64,000 nt of DNA, taken from the NCBI RefSeq assembly GCF_001857965.1, contig NZ_CP017774.1, positions 3,348,001 through 3,412,000 on the forward strand, written 5' to 3'. Under the pieces are notes generated by a model. It had not been told where the DNA came from. It saw only the letters and a list, made by a program, of their open reading frames with translations, and made no database searches. This stretch comes from Flavobacterium commune (GTDB taxonomy: Bacteria; Bacteroidota; Bacteroidia; Flavobacteriales; Flavobacteriaceae). The translations under genes and the position numbers were made by a program. Each line of letters begins with the position of its first letter. Position 1 is the stretch's first letter. Positions 14,181 through 23,349 of the stretch are shown here, one piece after another.

Positions 14181-16580
14181 ATGAGCAAAGTTATGGATAC
14201 ACAAAACTGTTTCCATTGTGGTTTAGATGTTGTAAAAGAAGCTGAAATTATTTTTGATGCAAAAAAATTCTGTTGCGCCGGTTGTAAAACGGTTTACGAA
14301 ATTTTTAGTCTCAATGATTTGACTTCTTATTATGATTTTGAAAAATCACCTGGAGCAACTCCGCAGGATAATAATGGTAAATATGATTTTTTAGAAAATG
14401 AAAACATTGTTTCAAAATTATTGGAATTTCAAGAGGATACAACCGCTATTGTTTCACTTAGCATTCCTCATATACATTGTAGTTCTTGTATTTGGATTCT
14501 GGAAAATTTACAACGCCTTCAGGAGGGAATAAATGTTTCTCAGGTTAATTTTCCTGACAAAAAAGTGCGTATTAACTACAATCCACAAAAAGTTTCGCTT
14601 AGTGAAATTGTGAAATTGTTGTGTTCCATTGGCTACGAACCTTATATCAGTCTGGAAAATTACGAGACAGGAAAACAAAAAGTCGATAGAAGTTTAACCT
14701 ATAAATTAGGTGTGGCTTTCTTTTGTTTTGGAAATATTATGCTGCTTTCTTTTCCGGAATATTTTGAGGTGAAGGAATTTTGGCTGGACAATTACAAACC
14801 GTTTTTCAGGTGGCTAATTTTTGCTTTGTCTTTGCCTTCGTTTCTGTATTCGGCCAGTGGCTATTATGTTTCGGCTTATAAAAGTATCAAATCCAGAATG
14901 CTCAATATTGATATTCCGATCGCTTTAGGAATTGTTGTTTTTTTTATTCGAAGCACGGTTGATATTGTGATGGATTACGGTTCCGGTTTTTTTGACAGCC
15001 TGACCGGTTTGGTTTTCTTTATGCTTTTGGGCAAAATGTTCCAAATTAAAACCTATAGTTTTCTGAGTTTCGAAAGAGATTTTAAATCCTATTTCCCGGT
15101 TGCTGTTACCAGAATAAACACCGATACTTCCGAAGAAAGTGTGGCTGTTTATGATATTCAAAAAGGAGATCGATTGTTGATTCGAAATCAGGAATTAATT
15201 CCCGTTGACGGAATCCTGATAAGTGAAAATGCGACTATTGACTATAGTTTTGTTACCGGTGAAGCCATCCCGATAAACAAAAAATCAGGTGACAAAGTTT
15301 TTGCAGGAGGAAAACAAATAGGGGAAGTAATCGAAATGGAAGTGTTGTTTTCTGTTTCTCAAAGTTATCTGACCCAATTGTGGAGCAATGATGTATTCCA
15401 GAAAAATGTAGAACAAAAACACAAAAACATCACCGACAGCATTTCGCGTTATTTCACGCCCATCTTGTTATTGATTGCTTTTGTGGGATTTGGCTATTGG
15501 ATTTTTAAAGATGTAAATACGGCTTTTAATGTTTTTACAGCGGTACTAATTGTGGCCTGTCCCTGTGCTTTGGCTTTGACAGCTCCCTTTACTTTGGGAA
15601 ATGTATTGCGAATTGTCGGCAAGCAAAAATTTTACCTTAAAAATGCTTTGGTAATCGAACAATTAGCAAAAGTAGATACGATTGTTTTTGATAAAACCGG
15701 AACGATTACCACCAATAAAAAATCGAATATTTCGTATGAAGGAGAGCCTCTTTCTGAGAATAATTTGATTCGGATAAAATCAGTATTGCGGGCATCTAAT
15801 CATCCCTTAAGTAGGATGTTGTATGACTTTTTGCCAGATGTAGGCAAAGTGAAAATCACCGATTTTGAAGAAATCACCGGAAAAGGAATTCAGGCAAAAG
15901 TGGTTGAAAGTTCGGTTAAAATAGGTTCGGCAAACTTTGCCGGAAGTTCTGAAGTCAATTCGACTTTACAAACTTCAGTTCATATCCAGATTAACGGTAT
16001 CTATTACGGAAAATATATTTTTAAAAATCAATATCGTGATGGTTTAGAAACGCTTTTTAGAAGTTTGAAATCCAATTATCAAGTAAAAGTATTGTCTGGA
16101 GATAATGCCGGAGAAAAAGAGGCTTTAGAGCAACTTTTGCCTAAGGAAACCGAATTGGTTTTTAATCAAAAACCGGAACAGAAATTAGAGTTTATCAGGC
16201 AATTGCAGGAATCGGGTAAAAATGTGATGATGGTAGGTGATGGACTGAATGATGCCGGAGCTTTGGCTCAGAGTAATGTAGGGATTTCTATTTCTGAAAA
16301 TGTAAATGTTTTTTCACCTGCCTGCGATGCCATTTTAGAAGCAAATCAGTTTCAAAAACTGCATTATTTCCTGAAACTTTCTAAGAAATCTATGTGGGTG
16401 ATTAAAATGAGTTTTGGCTTGTCATTGCTTTACAATGTGGTGGGCTTGACTTTTGCCGTAACGGGTAAATTAGAACCTCTGGTAGCGGCAATCATTATGC
16501 CTTTAAGTACAGTAACCATTGTGAGTTTTGTAACGCTAATGAGTAATTATTATGCGAGGAAGTTAGAAGTGGGAAGTTAG
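14181..16580 (+). CDS. ccoI: Copper-translocating P-type ATPase for cbb3 oxidase assembly (CcoI/FixI)
   Basis: A 799-residue P1B-type ATPase. The N-terminus has a Cys-rich metal-binding part (NCFHCGLDV, KKFCCAGC) and a heavy-metal-associated domain (HIHCSSCIW, about 95-105). Then come about eight transmembrane helices with the CPC ion motif (VACPCALAL), the phosphorylation loop DKTGT and the hinge GDGLNDAGAL. CcoI exports copper needed for the CuB site of cbb3 oxidase. First gene of the cco operon. The ATG at 14193 is an alternative start, since the predicted transcription start is close to 14176. The last residues (KLEVGS) are encoded by a heptamer repeat array, so the native C-terminus may have been altered. 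Confidence 0.95.
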   Translation: MSKVMDTQNCFHCGLDVVKEAEIIFDAKKFCCAGCKTVYEIFSLNDLTSYYDFEKSPGATPQDNNGKYDFLENENIVSKLLEFQEDTTAIVSLSIPHIHCSSCIWILENLQRLQEGINVSQVNFPDKKVRINYNPQKVSLSEIVKLLCSIGYEPYISLENYETGKQKVDRSLTYKLGVAFFCFGNIMLLSFPEYFEVKEFWLDNYKPFFRWLIFALSLPSFLYSASGYYVSAYKSIKSRMLNIDIPIALGIVVFFIRSTVDIVMDYGSGFFDSLTGLVFFMLLGKMFQIKTYSFLSFERDFKSYFPVAVTRINTDTSEESVAVYDIQKGDRLLIRNQELIPVDGILISENATIDYSFVTGEAIPINKKSGDKVFAGGKQIGEVIEMEVLFSVSQSYLTQLWSNDVFQKNVEQKHKNITDSISRYFTPILLLIAFVGFGYWIFKDVNTAFNVFTAVLIVACPCALALTAPFTLGNVLRIVGKQKFYLKNALVIEQLAKVDTIVFDKTGTITTNKKSNISYEGEPLSENNLIRIKSVLRASNHPLSRMLYDFLPDVGKVKITDFEEITGKGIQAKVVESSVKIGSANFAGSSEVNSTLQTSVHIQINGIYYGKYIFKNQYRDGLETLFRSLKSNYQVKVLSGDNAGEKEALEQLLPKETELVFNQKPEQKLEFIRQLQESGKNVMMVGDGLNDAGALAQSNVGISISENVNVFSPACDAILEANQFQKLHYFLKLSKKSMWVIKMSFGLSLLYNVVGLTFAVTGKLEPLVAAIIMPLSTVTIVSFVTLMSNYYARKLEVGS

Positions 16581-16662
16581 AAGTTGGGAGTAGGGTAATT
16601 ATGCGACTTCTTTTCCTCTGGAGGGATACCCGCGGCGGCGGACGGGGTGGTCTATTTTGAAA
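16564..16662. repeat. Heptamer repeat overlapping the ccoI end, then a GC-rich block
   Basis: AGTTAGAAGTGGGAAGTTAG and following units (16561-16595) are the same heptamer family as after menB; they include the ccoI stop codon. At 16616-16655 there is an unusually G+C-rich block (CCTCTGGAGGGATACCCGCG and onward) in an otherwise AT-rich setting. No gene is present. Confidence 0.65.
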
Positions 16663-16750
16663 TAACAAACAGTATTAAAATCCAAAGCATGATAAATGTC
16701 ATAGAATTCCCGAAGCTGGGAGTCTAATTTTGGAGTGTAAAATTTAAGGT

Positions 16751-16963
16751 ATGAGTGTCATCTATTTATTAATAACCATTAGCATATTCGTTGCAATAGG
16801 CTTTTTTATCGCTTTTGTTATTGCGGTTAAAAGTGGTCAGTATGACGACGATTACACGCCATCGGTCAGAATGCTTTTTGACGATGAAATTTCGAAAACA
16901 AAAAAGCAGAATTCAGAAGGCAGAATTCAGAAGCGGAGGTCTAAAAGGGAGCAGACGCAATAA
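16751..16963 (+). CDS. ccoS: cbb3-type oxidase maturation protein CcoS
   Basis: A 70-residue protein with one N-terminal membrane helix (SVIYLLITISIFVAIGFFIA) followed by the family motif Q-Y-D-D-x-x-x-P-S-x-R-M-L-F-D-D. The highly charged tail is normal for CcoS. CcoS is needed for incorporation of haem and copper into the oxidase. It lies between ccoI and ccoNO on the same strand, 35 bp before the next gene. Confidence 0.93.
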   Translation: MSVIYLLITISIFVAIGFFIAFVIAVKSGQYDDDYTPSVRMLFDDEISKTKKQNSEGRIQKRRSKREQTQ

Positions 16964-16998
16964 TTTTTAATTTTTTTCAAACATTTTAATTTTAATAT

Positions 16999-19173
16999 AT
17001 GGAAATGCAGCAGTTTTATTACGACAACAAAATTGTTAAAAAGTTCATTTATGCTACCATAGTTTTTGGGGTAGTCGGGATGGCAGTCGGGCTTTTATTA
17101 GCCATCTTATTTTTATTTCCTAACCTGACTGATGGTGTTTCCTGGTTGAGTTTTGGTAGATTAAGACCCTTGCATACTAATGCAGTTATTTTTGCTTTTG
17201 TTGGTAACGCCATGTTTGCGGGGATTTATTATTCGTTACAGCGACTTTTAAAAGCCAGAATGTTTTCTGATTTTTTGAGTAATCTTAATTTCTGGGGATG
17301 GCAATTGATTATTGTTGCAGCGGCTATTTCGCTTCCTTTGGGATATACTACTTCAAAAGAATATGCCGAATTAGAATGGCCTATCGATATTGCTATTGCA
17401 TTAATTTGGGTAGTTTTTGGTATCAATATGATTGGTACAATTATAAAAAGAAGAGAGCGTCATCTATATGTTGCCATTTGGTTTTACCTGGCCACTTTTG
17501 TAACCGTAGCCGTGTTGCATATCTTCAATAGTTTGGCTTTGCCTGTTTCGGGATTAAAAAGTTACTCTGTTTATGCTGGGGTTCAGGATGCCTTGGTACA
17601 ATGGTGGTATGGACACAATGCGGTTGCTTTTTTCCTGACTACGCCTTTCTTAGGTTTGATGTATTATTATATTCCTAAAGCCGCTAATCGTCCGGTGTAT
17701 TCGTATCGATTGTCAATTGTTCACTTTTGGTCATTAATATTCTTATACATTTGGGCTGGACCACACCATTTATTGTATTCTGCTTTGCCAAACTGGGCTC
17801 AGAATCTAGGAGTTGTTTTCTCAATAATGTTGATTGCACCTTCCTGGGGAGGAATGATAAACGGATTATTGACTTTGCGTGGGGCTTGGGATAAAGTGCG
17901 TACCGAACCGGTTTTAAAATTCTTTGTAGTAGCCATTACAGGTTATGGAATGGCAACTTTTGAAGGACCAATGTTGTCTTTGAAAAATGTAAATGCTATT
18001 GCGCATTTTACGGATTGGATTGTCGCTCACGTACACGTAGGAGCTTTGGCATGGAACGGATTTATGGCTTTTGGAGTTATTTATTGGTTGATTCCCCGAA
18101 TGACAAAAGGCTCTTTGTACTCTCTTAAATTGGCTAATGTTCACTTTTGGATAGGTACTTTAGGAATTATACTTTATACCTTACCTATGTATGTTGCAGG
18201 TTTCCTGCAAGCGTCTATGTGGAAACAATTTAATCCTGATGGGACGTTGACTTATGGAAATTTTTTGGAAACAGTAACTCAGATTATTCCAATGTATTGG
18301 ATGCGTGCCGTAGGAGGAACATTGTATATTATAGGAATGTTTGTTTTAGTGTATAATATTTATAAAACGGTTAAAGCAAATGATAGTGTTGAAGATGAAT
18401 TAGCCGAAGCGCCTGAATTGCAAAAAATAAGCCGTGGCAGGGTAAAAGGAGAGAAATTTCATCCTTGGTTAGAAAGAAAACCAATTCAGTTGACCATTCT
18501 GGCTACTGTTGCTATTTTGATTGGAGGAATTATTCAAATTGTACCTACGATTATGGTGAAATCGAATATTCCAACAATTAGCAGTGTAAAACCATACACA
18601 CCATTAGAACTCGAAGGACGTGATTTATACATTCGTGAAGGTTGTGTGTCTTGTCACTCTCAAATGGTACGACCGTTTAGAAGTGAGGTAGAGCGTTACG
18701 GACCTCAGTCTAAAGCAGGTGAATTTGTTTATGATCATCCATTCCTTTGGGGTTCAAAGCGTACAGGACCTGATTTATTAAGAGTAGGTGAAAAATACAA
18801 TGACAACTGGCATTTTAATCACATGTGGTCTCCACAGAGTACTTCGGCCGGGTCAATTATGCCGGGTTACAAATGGTTGTTTGACAACAAAGCCTTAGAT
18901 ATTTCGGACATTGAAGGCAAAATGGAAACCATGAGAACATTAGGAGTTCCTTATACTGATACTGATATTGCGAATGCTCAAAATGCTATTAACGAACAAT
19001 CTCAGGAAATTGAAAATAGTTTGCATTCTGATCCTGATTTTGTAAAAAGTTATGAAGAAAGCAAAAAGAAAGCAGCCGCCAGAGGAGAAAAATTTGTTCC
19101 AATGAAGGATAGAGAAATTGTAGCTCTGATTGCTTACATCCAAAGATTAGGAACTGATATTAAAGTGAAATAA
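16999..19173 (+). CDS. ccoNO: cbb3-type cytochrome c oxidase, fused subunits I and II (CcoN-CcoO)
   Basis: 724 residues. Residues 1-475 are CcoN: about twelve membrane helices with the haem and CuB histidines in RPLHTNAVIFAF, WWYGHNAVAFF, AGPHHLLY and AHVHVGALAWNG. After a linker and another membrane helix, residues about 490-724 are CcoO with one c-type haem site, GCVSCHSQMVRPF (about 547-559). Fusion of the two subunits in one chain is characteristic of Bacteroidota. Together with CcoP it is the terminal oxidase with high oxygen affinity that pumps protons at low oxygen. Confidence 0.95.
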   Translation: MEMQQFYYDNKIVKKFIYATIVFGVVGMAVGLLLAILFLFPNLTDGVSWLSFGRLRPLHTNAVIFAFVGNAMFAGIYYSLQRLLKARMFSDFLSNLNFWGWQLIIVAAAISLPLGYTTSKEYAELEWPIDIAIALIWVVFGINMIGTIIKRRERHLYVAIWFYLATFVTVAVLHIFNSLALPVSGLKSYSVYAGVQDALVQWWYGHNAVAFFLTTPFLGLMYYYIPKAANRPVYSYRLSIVHFWSLIFLYIWAGPHHLLYSALPNWAQNLGVVFSIMLIAPSWGGMINGLLTLRGAWDKVRTEPVLKFFVVAITGYGMATFEGPMLSLKNVNAIAHFTDWIVAHVHVGALAWNGFMAFGVIYWLIPRMTKGSLYSLKLANVHFWIGTLGIILYTLPMYVAGFLQASMWKQFNPDGTLTYGNFLETVTQIIPMYWMRAVGGTLYIIGMFVLVYNIYKTVKANDSVEDELAEAPELQKISRGRVKGEKFHPWLERKPIQLTILATVAILIGGIIQIVPTIMVKSNIPTISSVKPYTPLELEGRDLYIREGCVSCHSQMVRPFRSEVERYGPQSKAGEFVYDHPFLWGSKRTGPDLLRVGEKYNDNWHFNHMWSPQSTSAGSIMPGYKWLFDNKALDISDIEGKMETMRTLGVPYTDTDIANAQNAINEQSQEIENSLHSDPDFVKSYEESKKKAAARGEKFVPMKDREIVALIAYIQRLGTDIKVK

Positions 19174-19276
19174 TCGTTTAAGTAGCTGAGAGGCTAAGAT
19201 TTTAAGTTGCTAATTAAAAAGTAAAAAAAAAGAATCTTAGCTGCTCAGAACTTCAGAACCTTTAAAAAATAAAAAC

Positions 19277-19459
19277 ATGTTTGAGCAAATAAAACACAAT
19301 ATGGAGACCATTGCAGGGGTGTCGATATATCCAATACTATCGTTGTTAATTTTCTTTTCCTTCTTTGTGGGATTAGGATTTTGGGTTTTTTTCTATAAAA
19401 AAGAAAAAATTGATGAGTTGAGTCAAATTCCTTTTCAGGAAGATAAGTTAATTGAATAG
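19277..19459 (+). CDS. ccoQ: CcoQ-like small subunit of cbb3 oxidase
   Basis: A 60-residue protein with one central membrane helix (about 17-40) and a charged C-terminus, located exactly between ccoNO and ccoP where ccoQ normally is. Sequence similarity in this family is low, so the call rests on size, topology and position. Confidence 0.75.
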   Translation: MFEQIKHNMETIAGVSIYPILSLLIFFSFFVGLGFWVFFYKKEKIDELSQIPFQEDKLIE

Positions 19460-19555
19460 TTAAAATAGTAGTTGTTAATTTCCTGACTCATATTCTTTTG
19501 GTTTTCGTAAAAATAATCAAATAGGAAATGAAAAGTGGATTTAAAAATAAGTAAA

Positions 19556-20455
19556 ATGAAAAAAATAATTCCAGCATATCTTAGAGTAATTGTGCTTTTC
19601 TTTACCATATTTGGTGCTATAGAATATTTTATTGATTCTGGGGACAGAGCAGCATTTATAAAATTCCCTATTGTTAATGTTATCCTAGTAGTTGTTTTAG
19701 TGTTATTGGTTGCAATTGAAATTGTCATTAGTGCAGCCGATACAATTGTGTACCAAATTTTGCCGGAGGAAGAAAAAGCAAAATTAGCTGCTGAGGAAAA
19801 ATTACCTTTAAAAGAATCGGCTTGGTTCAAAGGTTTGATGAATAAATTAACAAGAACCGTTCCTATTGAAAACGAGGCAAGTTTATTATTGAATCACGAT
19901 TATGACGGAATTAAAGAGTTAGACAATAATTTACCGCCTTGGTGGGTGTATTCTTTCTATGCCTGTATTGTTTTTGCGGCTATTTATTTAGTGCGTTTTG
20001 AGATTTTAGGAGCCGACAATCAGGAGATGGAATTAAAAAAAGAATTGGCTCAAGCCAAAATTGAAGTGGCTGAATATATGAAAAACGCCCCTGATTTAAT
20101 GGATGAAAAAACAGTGACACAACTGACTGATCCAGCTGATTTGGCTATTGGTAAAACCACTTTCGAAACCAATTGTGCTGCCTGCCATAAAGCCGATGGA
20201 GGAGGACAAATTGGTCCTAATTTAACCGATGACCGTTGGATTCTGGGAGGTGGAGTTAAAAATATATTTCATACAATTACTAATGGAGGTCGTGACGGAA
20301 AAGGGATGATTGCCTGGAAAGGAACCCTTAAACCTAAAGAAATTCAAAAAGTAGCCAGTTACATTTTGTCTTTAAAAGGAAGTAATCCAAAAGATGCTAA
20401 AGAAGCTGAAGGAGATTTATGGGTTGAAGAAACTCCAACTCCCGAAGCCAAATAA
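19556..20455 (+). CDS. ccoP: cbb3-type oxidase diheme-type subunit III homologue with a single haem site (CcoP)
   Basis: I chose the ATG at 19556 (299 residues), since upstream in-frame GTG 19535 lacks support. There are two hydrophobic segments near the N-terminus (about 5-25 and 33-55), a third (PPWWVYSFYACIVFAAIYLV, near residue 125-145) with the conserved PPWW, and then a cytochrome c domain with one CxxCH site (NCAACHKADG), the distal methionine probably in GKGMIAW. Proteobacterial CcoP has two such sites; only one is present here. It passes electrons to CcoO and CcoN. Confidence 0.92.
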   Translation: MKKIIPAYLRVIVLFFTIFGAIEYFIDSGDRAAFIKFPIVNVILVVVLVLLVAIEIVISAADTIVYQILPEEEKAKLAAEEKLPLKESAWFKGLMNKLTRTVPIENEASLLLNHDYDGIKELDNNLPPWWVYSFYACIVFAAIYLVRFEILGADNQEMELKKELAQAKIEVAEYMKNAPDLMDEKTVTQLTDPADLAIGKTTFETNCAACHKADGGGQIGPNLTDDRWILGGGVKNIFHTITNGGRDGKGMIAWKGTLKPKEIQKVASYILSLKGSNPKDAKEAEGDLWVEETPTPEAK

Positions 20456-20557
20456 ATGCTTGAATGAATTAAACATTTTTTCTAAACCATTAAGAAGTTA
20501 AGAGCTATTAAGTTTAAAATCTAATGTTTTTACTCAATAAACAGCAAACAAAAAAAT

Positions 20558-21991
20558 ATGTCAAAATTACCAAACGAAGCCTTTAGTCCCGATAGCTATC
20601 GGGATACCATTGGAACGATTGACAATGAAGGGAAAAGAAAATTTATTTATCCTAAAAAACCATCAGGTAAATTATATGATTACAGAAAATGGCTGAGTTA
20701 TTTTCTGTTGATAATTTTAGTTGCCAATCCGTTTCTAAAAGTAAATGGCAATCAGTTCATGATGTTTAACATCTTGGAGCGTCGCTTTAATATTTTTGGT
20801 TTTCCATTTTGGCCTCAGGATTTTTATTTGGTTGTGCTTTTTATGATTATTGGGGTAGTATTTATTATTCTTTTTACAGTAATCTTTGGACGTATTTTTT
20901 GTGGTTGGATTTGTCCACAAACTATTTTTTTGGAAATGGTTTTTCGAAGAATAGAATATTGGATTGAAGGCGATAGGGGAGCTCAAATGCGATTGGCAAA
21001 ACAGGAATGGAATACCGAAAAGATTAGAAAAAAAGCATTAAAATGGACGGTGTTTTTGATTATTTCTTTCGGAATTGCCAATGTGTTTTTAGCCTATTTG
21101 ATAGGAAGTGATAATCTGATTGAAATAATTGGAGACAGTCCTGCTAATCATTTAAAAACCTTGATTTCGTTATTGATTTTTACAGGGATATTCTATTTTA
21201 TTTTTGTATGGTTCAGAGAACAGGTTTGCATTATTGCCTGTCCTTACGGAAGATTGCAAGGTGTTCTTTTAGACAATAAATCCATTAATGTGGCTTATGA
21301 TTTTGTTCGTGGCGAAAAAGAAGCAGGACGAGCTAAATTCAATAAAAAAGAAGACAGGGATTTAAGCGGTAAGGGGGATTGTATCGATTGTAATCAATGT
21401 GTAAATGTATGTCCTACCGGTATTGACATTCGTAATGGGACTCAACTGGAATGTGTGAATTGCACCGCTTGTATTGACGAATGTGATACAATTATGGAGA
21501 GTGTTGGATATCCAAAGGGCTTGATTCGATATGCTTCGGAAGATGAAATAGAGAAAAAAGCACCTTTTAAATTCACCGCCAGAATGAAAGCTTACACTGC
21601 TATTTTGGTGATTTTAATTGCAATGTTAGTTGGTTTGTTGTTTTTGCGTACTGATGTTGAAGCACTTATTTTAAGATTACCGGGACAGTTGTATCAGCAT
21701 AAAGGCGAAAACATTAGTAATGTATTTACCTATAAAATAATCAATAAGACCAACAATGATTTTAATGCGATTCATTTTAAACTAAAGGGTATTAAAGGCG
21801 ATTTAAAACTGGTTGGAAAACAAAGTTTAAAAGTACCTAAACAAGGTATGAGTAGCGGAACCTTATTTATTGAAATTAATAAATATTTGTTGGAAAGTGA
21901 TAAAACCAAATTAAAAATTGAAGTGTATAACGGCGACAAAAAAATTGAAAGTACAACAACGAGTTTTTTAAGTCCGAGAACATTTGATTGA
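20558..21991 (+). CDS. ccoG: cbb3 oxidase accessory ferredoxin-like protein CcoG (FixG)
   Basis: 477 residues. Several membrane helices frame CGWICPQT and CIIACPYGRLQG motifs; a cytoplasmic double [4Fe-4S] ferredoxin module follows with CIDCNQCVNVCPTGID and CVNCTACIDECD. The C-terminal part (about 370-477) is an immunoglobulin-like FixG_C domain. CcoG is thought to reduce copper during oxidase assembly. It is 103 bp downstream of ccoP in the same operon. Confidence 0.95.
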   Translation: MSKLPNEAFSPDSYRDTIGTIDNEGKRKFIYPKKPSGKLYDYRKWLSYFLLIILVANPFLKVNGNQFMMFNILERRFNIFGFPFWPQDFYLVVLFMIIGVVFIILFTVIFGRIFCGWICPQTIFLEMVFRRIEYWIEGDRGAQMRLAKQEWNTEKIRKKALKWTVFLIISFGIANVFLAYLIGSDNLIEIIGDSPANHLKTLISLLIFTGIFYFIFVWFREQVCIIACPYGRLQGVLLDNKSINVAYDFVRGEKEAGRAKFNKKEDRDLSGKGDCIDCNQCVNVCPTGIDIRNGTQLECVNCTACIDECDTIMESVGYPKGLIRYASEDEIEKKAPFKFTARMKAYTAILVILIAMLVGLLFLRTDVEALILRLPGQLYQHKGENISNVFTYKIINKTNNDFNAIHFKLKGIKGDLKLVGKQSLKVPKQGMSSGTLFIEINKYLLESDKTKLKIEVYNGDKKIESTTTSFLSPRTFD

Positions 21992-22022
21992 TAAATAACA
22001 GAAGTTTTGCTTCGAAAAAAAT

Positions 22023-22478
22023 ATGATTATGAAAATTAATTGGGGAACAGGATTAGTGATTGCGATAGCATTGTTTATGAGTTTTATATTGTATTTTGTG
22101 ATTAAAGTGCAATCGAATTCTAAGTATGATAATGAGCTGGTGGTAGAAGAATATTACAAGCACGATGCCCGTTTTCAGGAAGAAATGGAACGCATCCAAA
22201 ACGCTCATGATCTAAAGCAAAAACCAATTATCAGCTATACCAGCGAAGGAATTACAATCGTTTTTCCAGAATCGTTTGCTTCAAATCAAATTACAGGAAC
22301 AGTGTCCCTTTACCGACCGTCTAACAAAAAATTAGATTTCGATACTCCGATTTCGTTGTCTAATCCAACTTTGCTCATACCTAAATCAAAATTGGTAGGC
22401 GGTCAATGGGGCATTAATATGGAGTGGCAATACGATGGAAAAAAGTATTTGACTAAAGAACCTATTTATATTCAGTAA
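22023..22478 (+). CDS. ccoH: FixH family protein (CcoH), cbb3 assembly
   Basis: A 151-residue membrane-anchored protein: one N-terminal helix (WGTGLVIAIALFMSFILYFV) and a periplasmic domain with the FixH pattern VVEEYYKHDARFQEEM and later LVGGQWGINMEWQYDGKKY. It is required for stability and maturation of cbb3 oxidases. It starts 31 bp after ccoG; an in-frame ATG two codons downstream is an equally possible start. Confidence 0.9.
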   Translation: MIMKINWGTGLVIAIALFMSFILYFVIKVQSNSKYDNELVVEEYYKHDARFQEEMERIQNAHDLKQKPIISYTSEGITIVFPESFASNQITGTVSLYRPSNKKLDFDTPISLSNPTLLIPKSKLVGGQWGINMEWQYDGKKYLTKEPIYIQ

Positions 22479-22480
22479 AT

Positions 22481-22567
22481 GAAGTTATGAATTGTGGGTT
22501 ATGAGTTGTGTGTCAATCTCCCCATTTTCCATCTTCTAACTTCTAACTTCTAATTTCTAATTTCAAA
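22481..22567. repeat. Heptamer repeat arms between ccoH and the SafE-like gene
   Basis: After the ccoH stop, a first array (TTATGAA, TTGTGGG, TTATGAG, TTGTGTG) runs to about 22515. A second array of CTTCTAA units, ACTTCTAACTTCTAATTTCT and on, ends three bases before the ATG of the next gene. Confidence 0.75.
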
Positions 22568-22569
22568 TA

Positions 22570-23271
22570 ATGCTTTACACTGCTTTATTATTTGGACTCA
22601 TCAGTAGCTTTCACTGCATCGGAATGTGCGGGGCTATTGCTGTGATGCTGCCTGTTGATAGAAGCAATCTTGCAAAAAAAGTAATCCAAATTATCACTTA
22701 TCATTTGGGACGAATAACAGCTTATGCGACTATAGGTTTTGTATTTGGTTTGCTGGGTAAAGGTTTTTTTATGGCAGGAATACAGCAAAAATTGTCTATT
22801 TTAATTGGGATTTTAATGATTGTAGCCATTGTGATTCCCGAAAAAACGGTTGCACAATATAATTTTTCAAAACCCGTATTTAGACATATTTCTAAGTTAA
22901 AACAAGTTTTAGGAAATCAGTTTAAAAAGAAATCGTATCAATCACTTTTCACCATTGGGTTATTAAACGGATTTTTGCCATGCGGAATGGTGTATGTAGC
23001 TTTATTTGGTGCGGTTGCTATGCAAAGTGTTAGTTTAGGCGTTGTTTACATGGTTTTATTTGGTTTAGGAACCATTCCGTTAATGAGTACTGTGGTCTAT
23101 ATCAATTCTTTTTTAACAGTTTCTGTACGGAACAAAATACAAAAAGTAATTCCATATGTAGTAGTTTTAATAGGAGTGTTGTTTATCCTTAGAGGATTAG
23201 GATTAGGAATTCCTTATGTATCACCCGCTACTATGAGTCTGTTTGTTCAGTCAAATCCTAATTGTCATTAG
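22570..23271 (+). CDS. Sulfite exporter TauE/SafE-like membrane protein, probable cbb3 accessory
   Basis: 233 residues, about six membrane helices in two halves, each opening with a conserved Cys motif: SSFHCIGMCGAI (about 11-22) and NGFLPCGMVYVA (about 136-147). This is the UreH/SafE-type signature. Homologues are commonly located at the end of cco operons and have been proposed to assist copper delivery. It is the last plus-strand gene here and is convergent with a thioesterase gene; no strong terminator is visible in the 79-bp gap. Confidence 0.82.
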   Translation: MLYTALLFGLISSFHCIGMCGAIAVMLPVDRSNLAKKVIQIITYHLGRITAYATIGFVFGLLGKGFFMAGIQQKLSILIGILMIVAIVIPEKTVAQYNFSKPVFRHISKLKQVLGNQFKKKSYQSLFTIGLLNGFLPCGMVYVALFGAVAMQSVSLGVVYMVLFGLGTIPLMSTVVYINSFLTVSVRNKIQKVIPYVVVLIGVLFILRGLGLGIPYVSPATMSLFVQSNPNCH

Positions 23272-23349
23272 GAGATTTTGGTTTAAATAGCTTTTTAATG
23301 AAGAAAAGCAGCTTCTTATTTTGTTGAGAATAGAGAAACAAAACAAATC

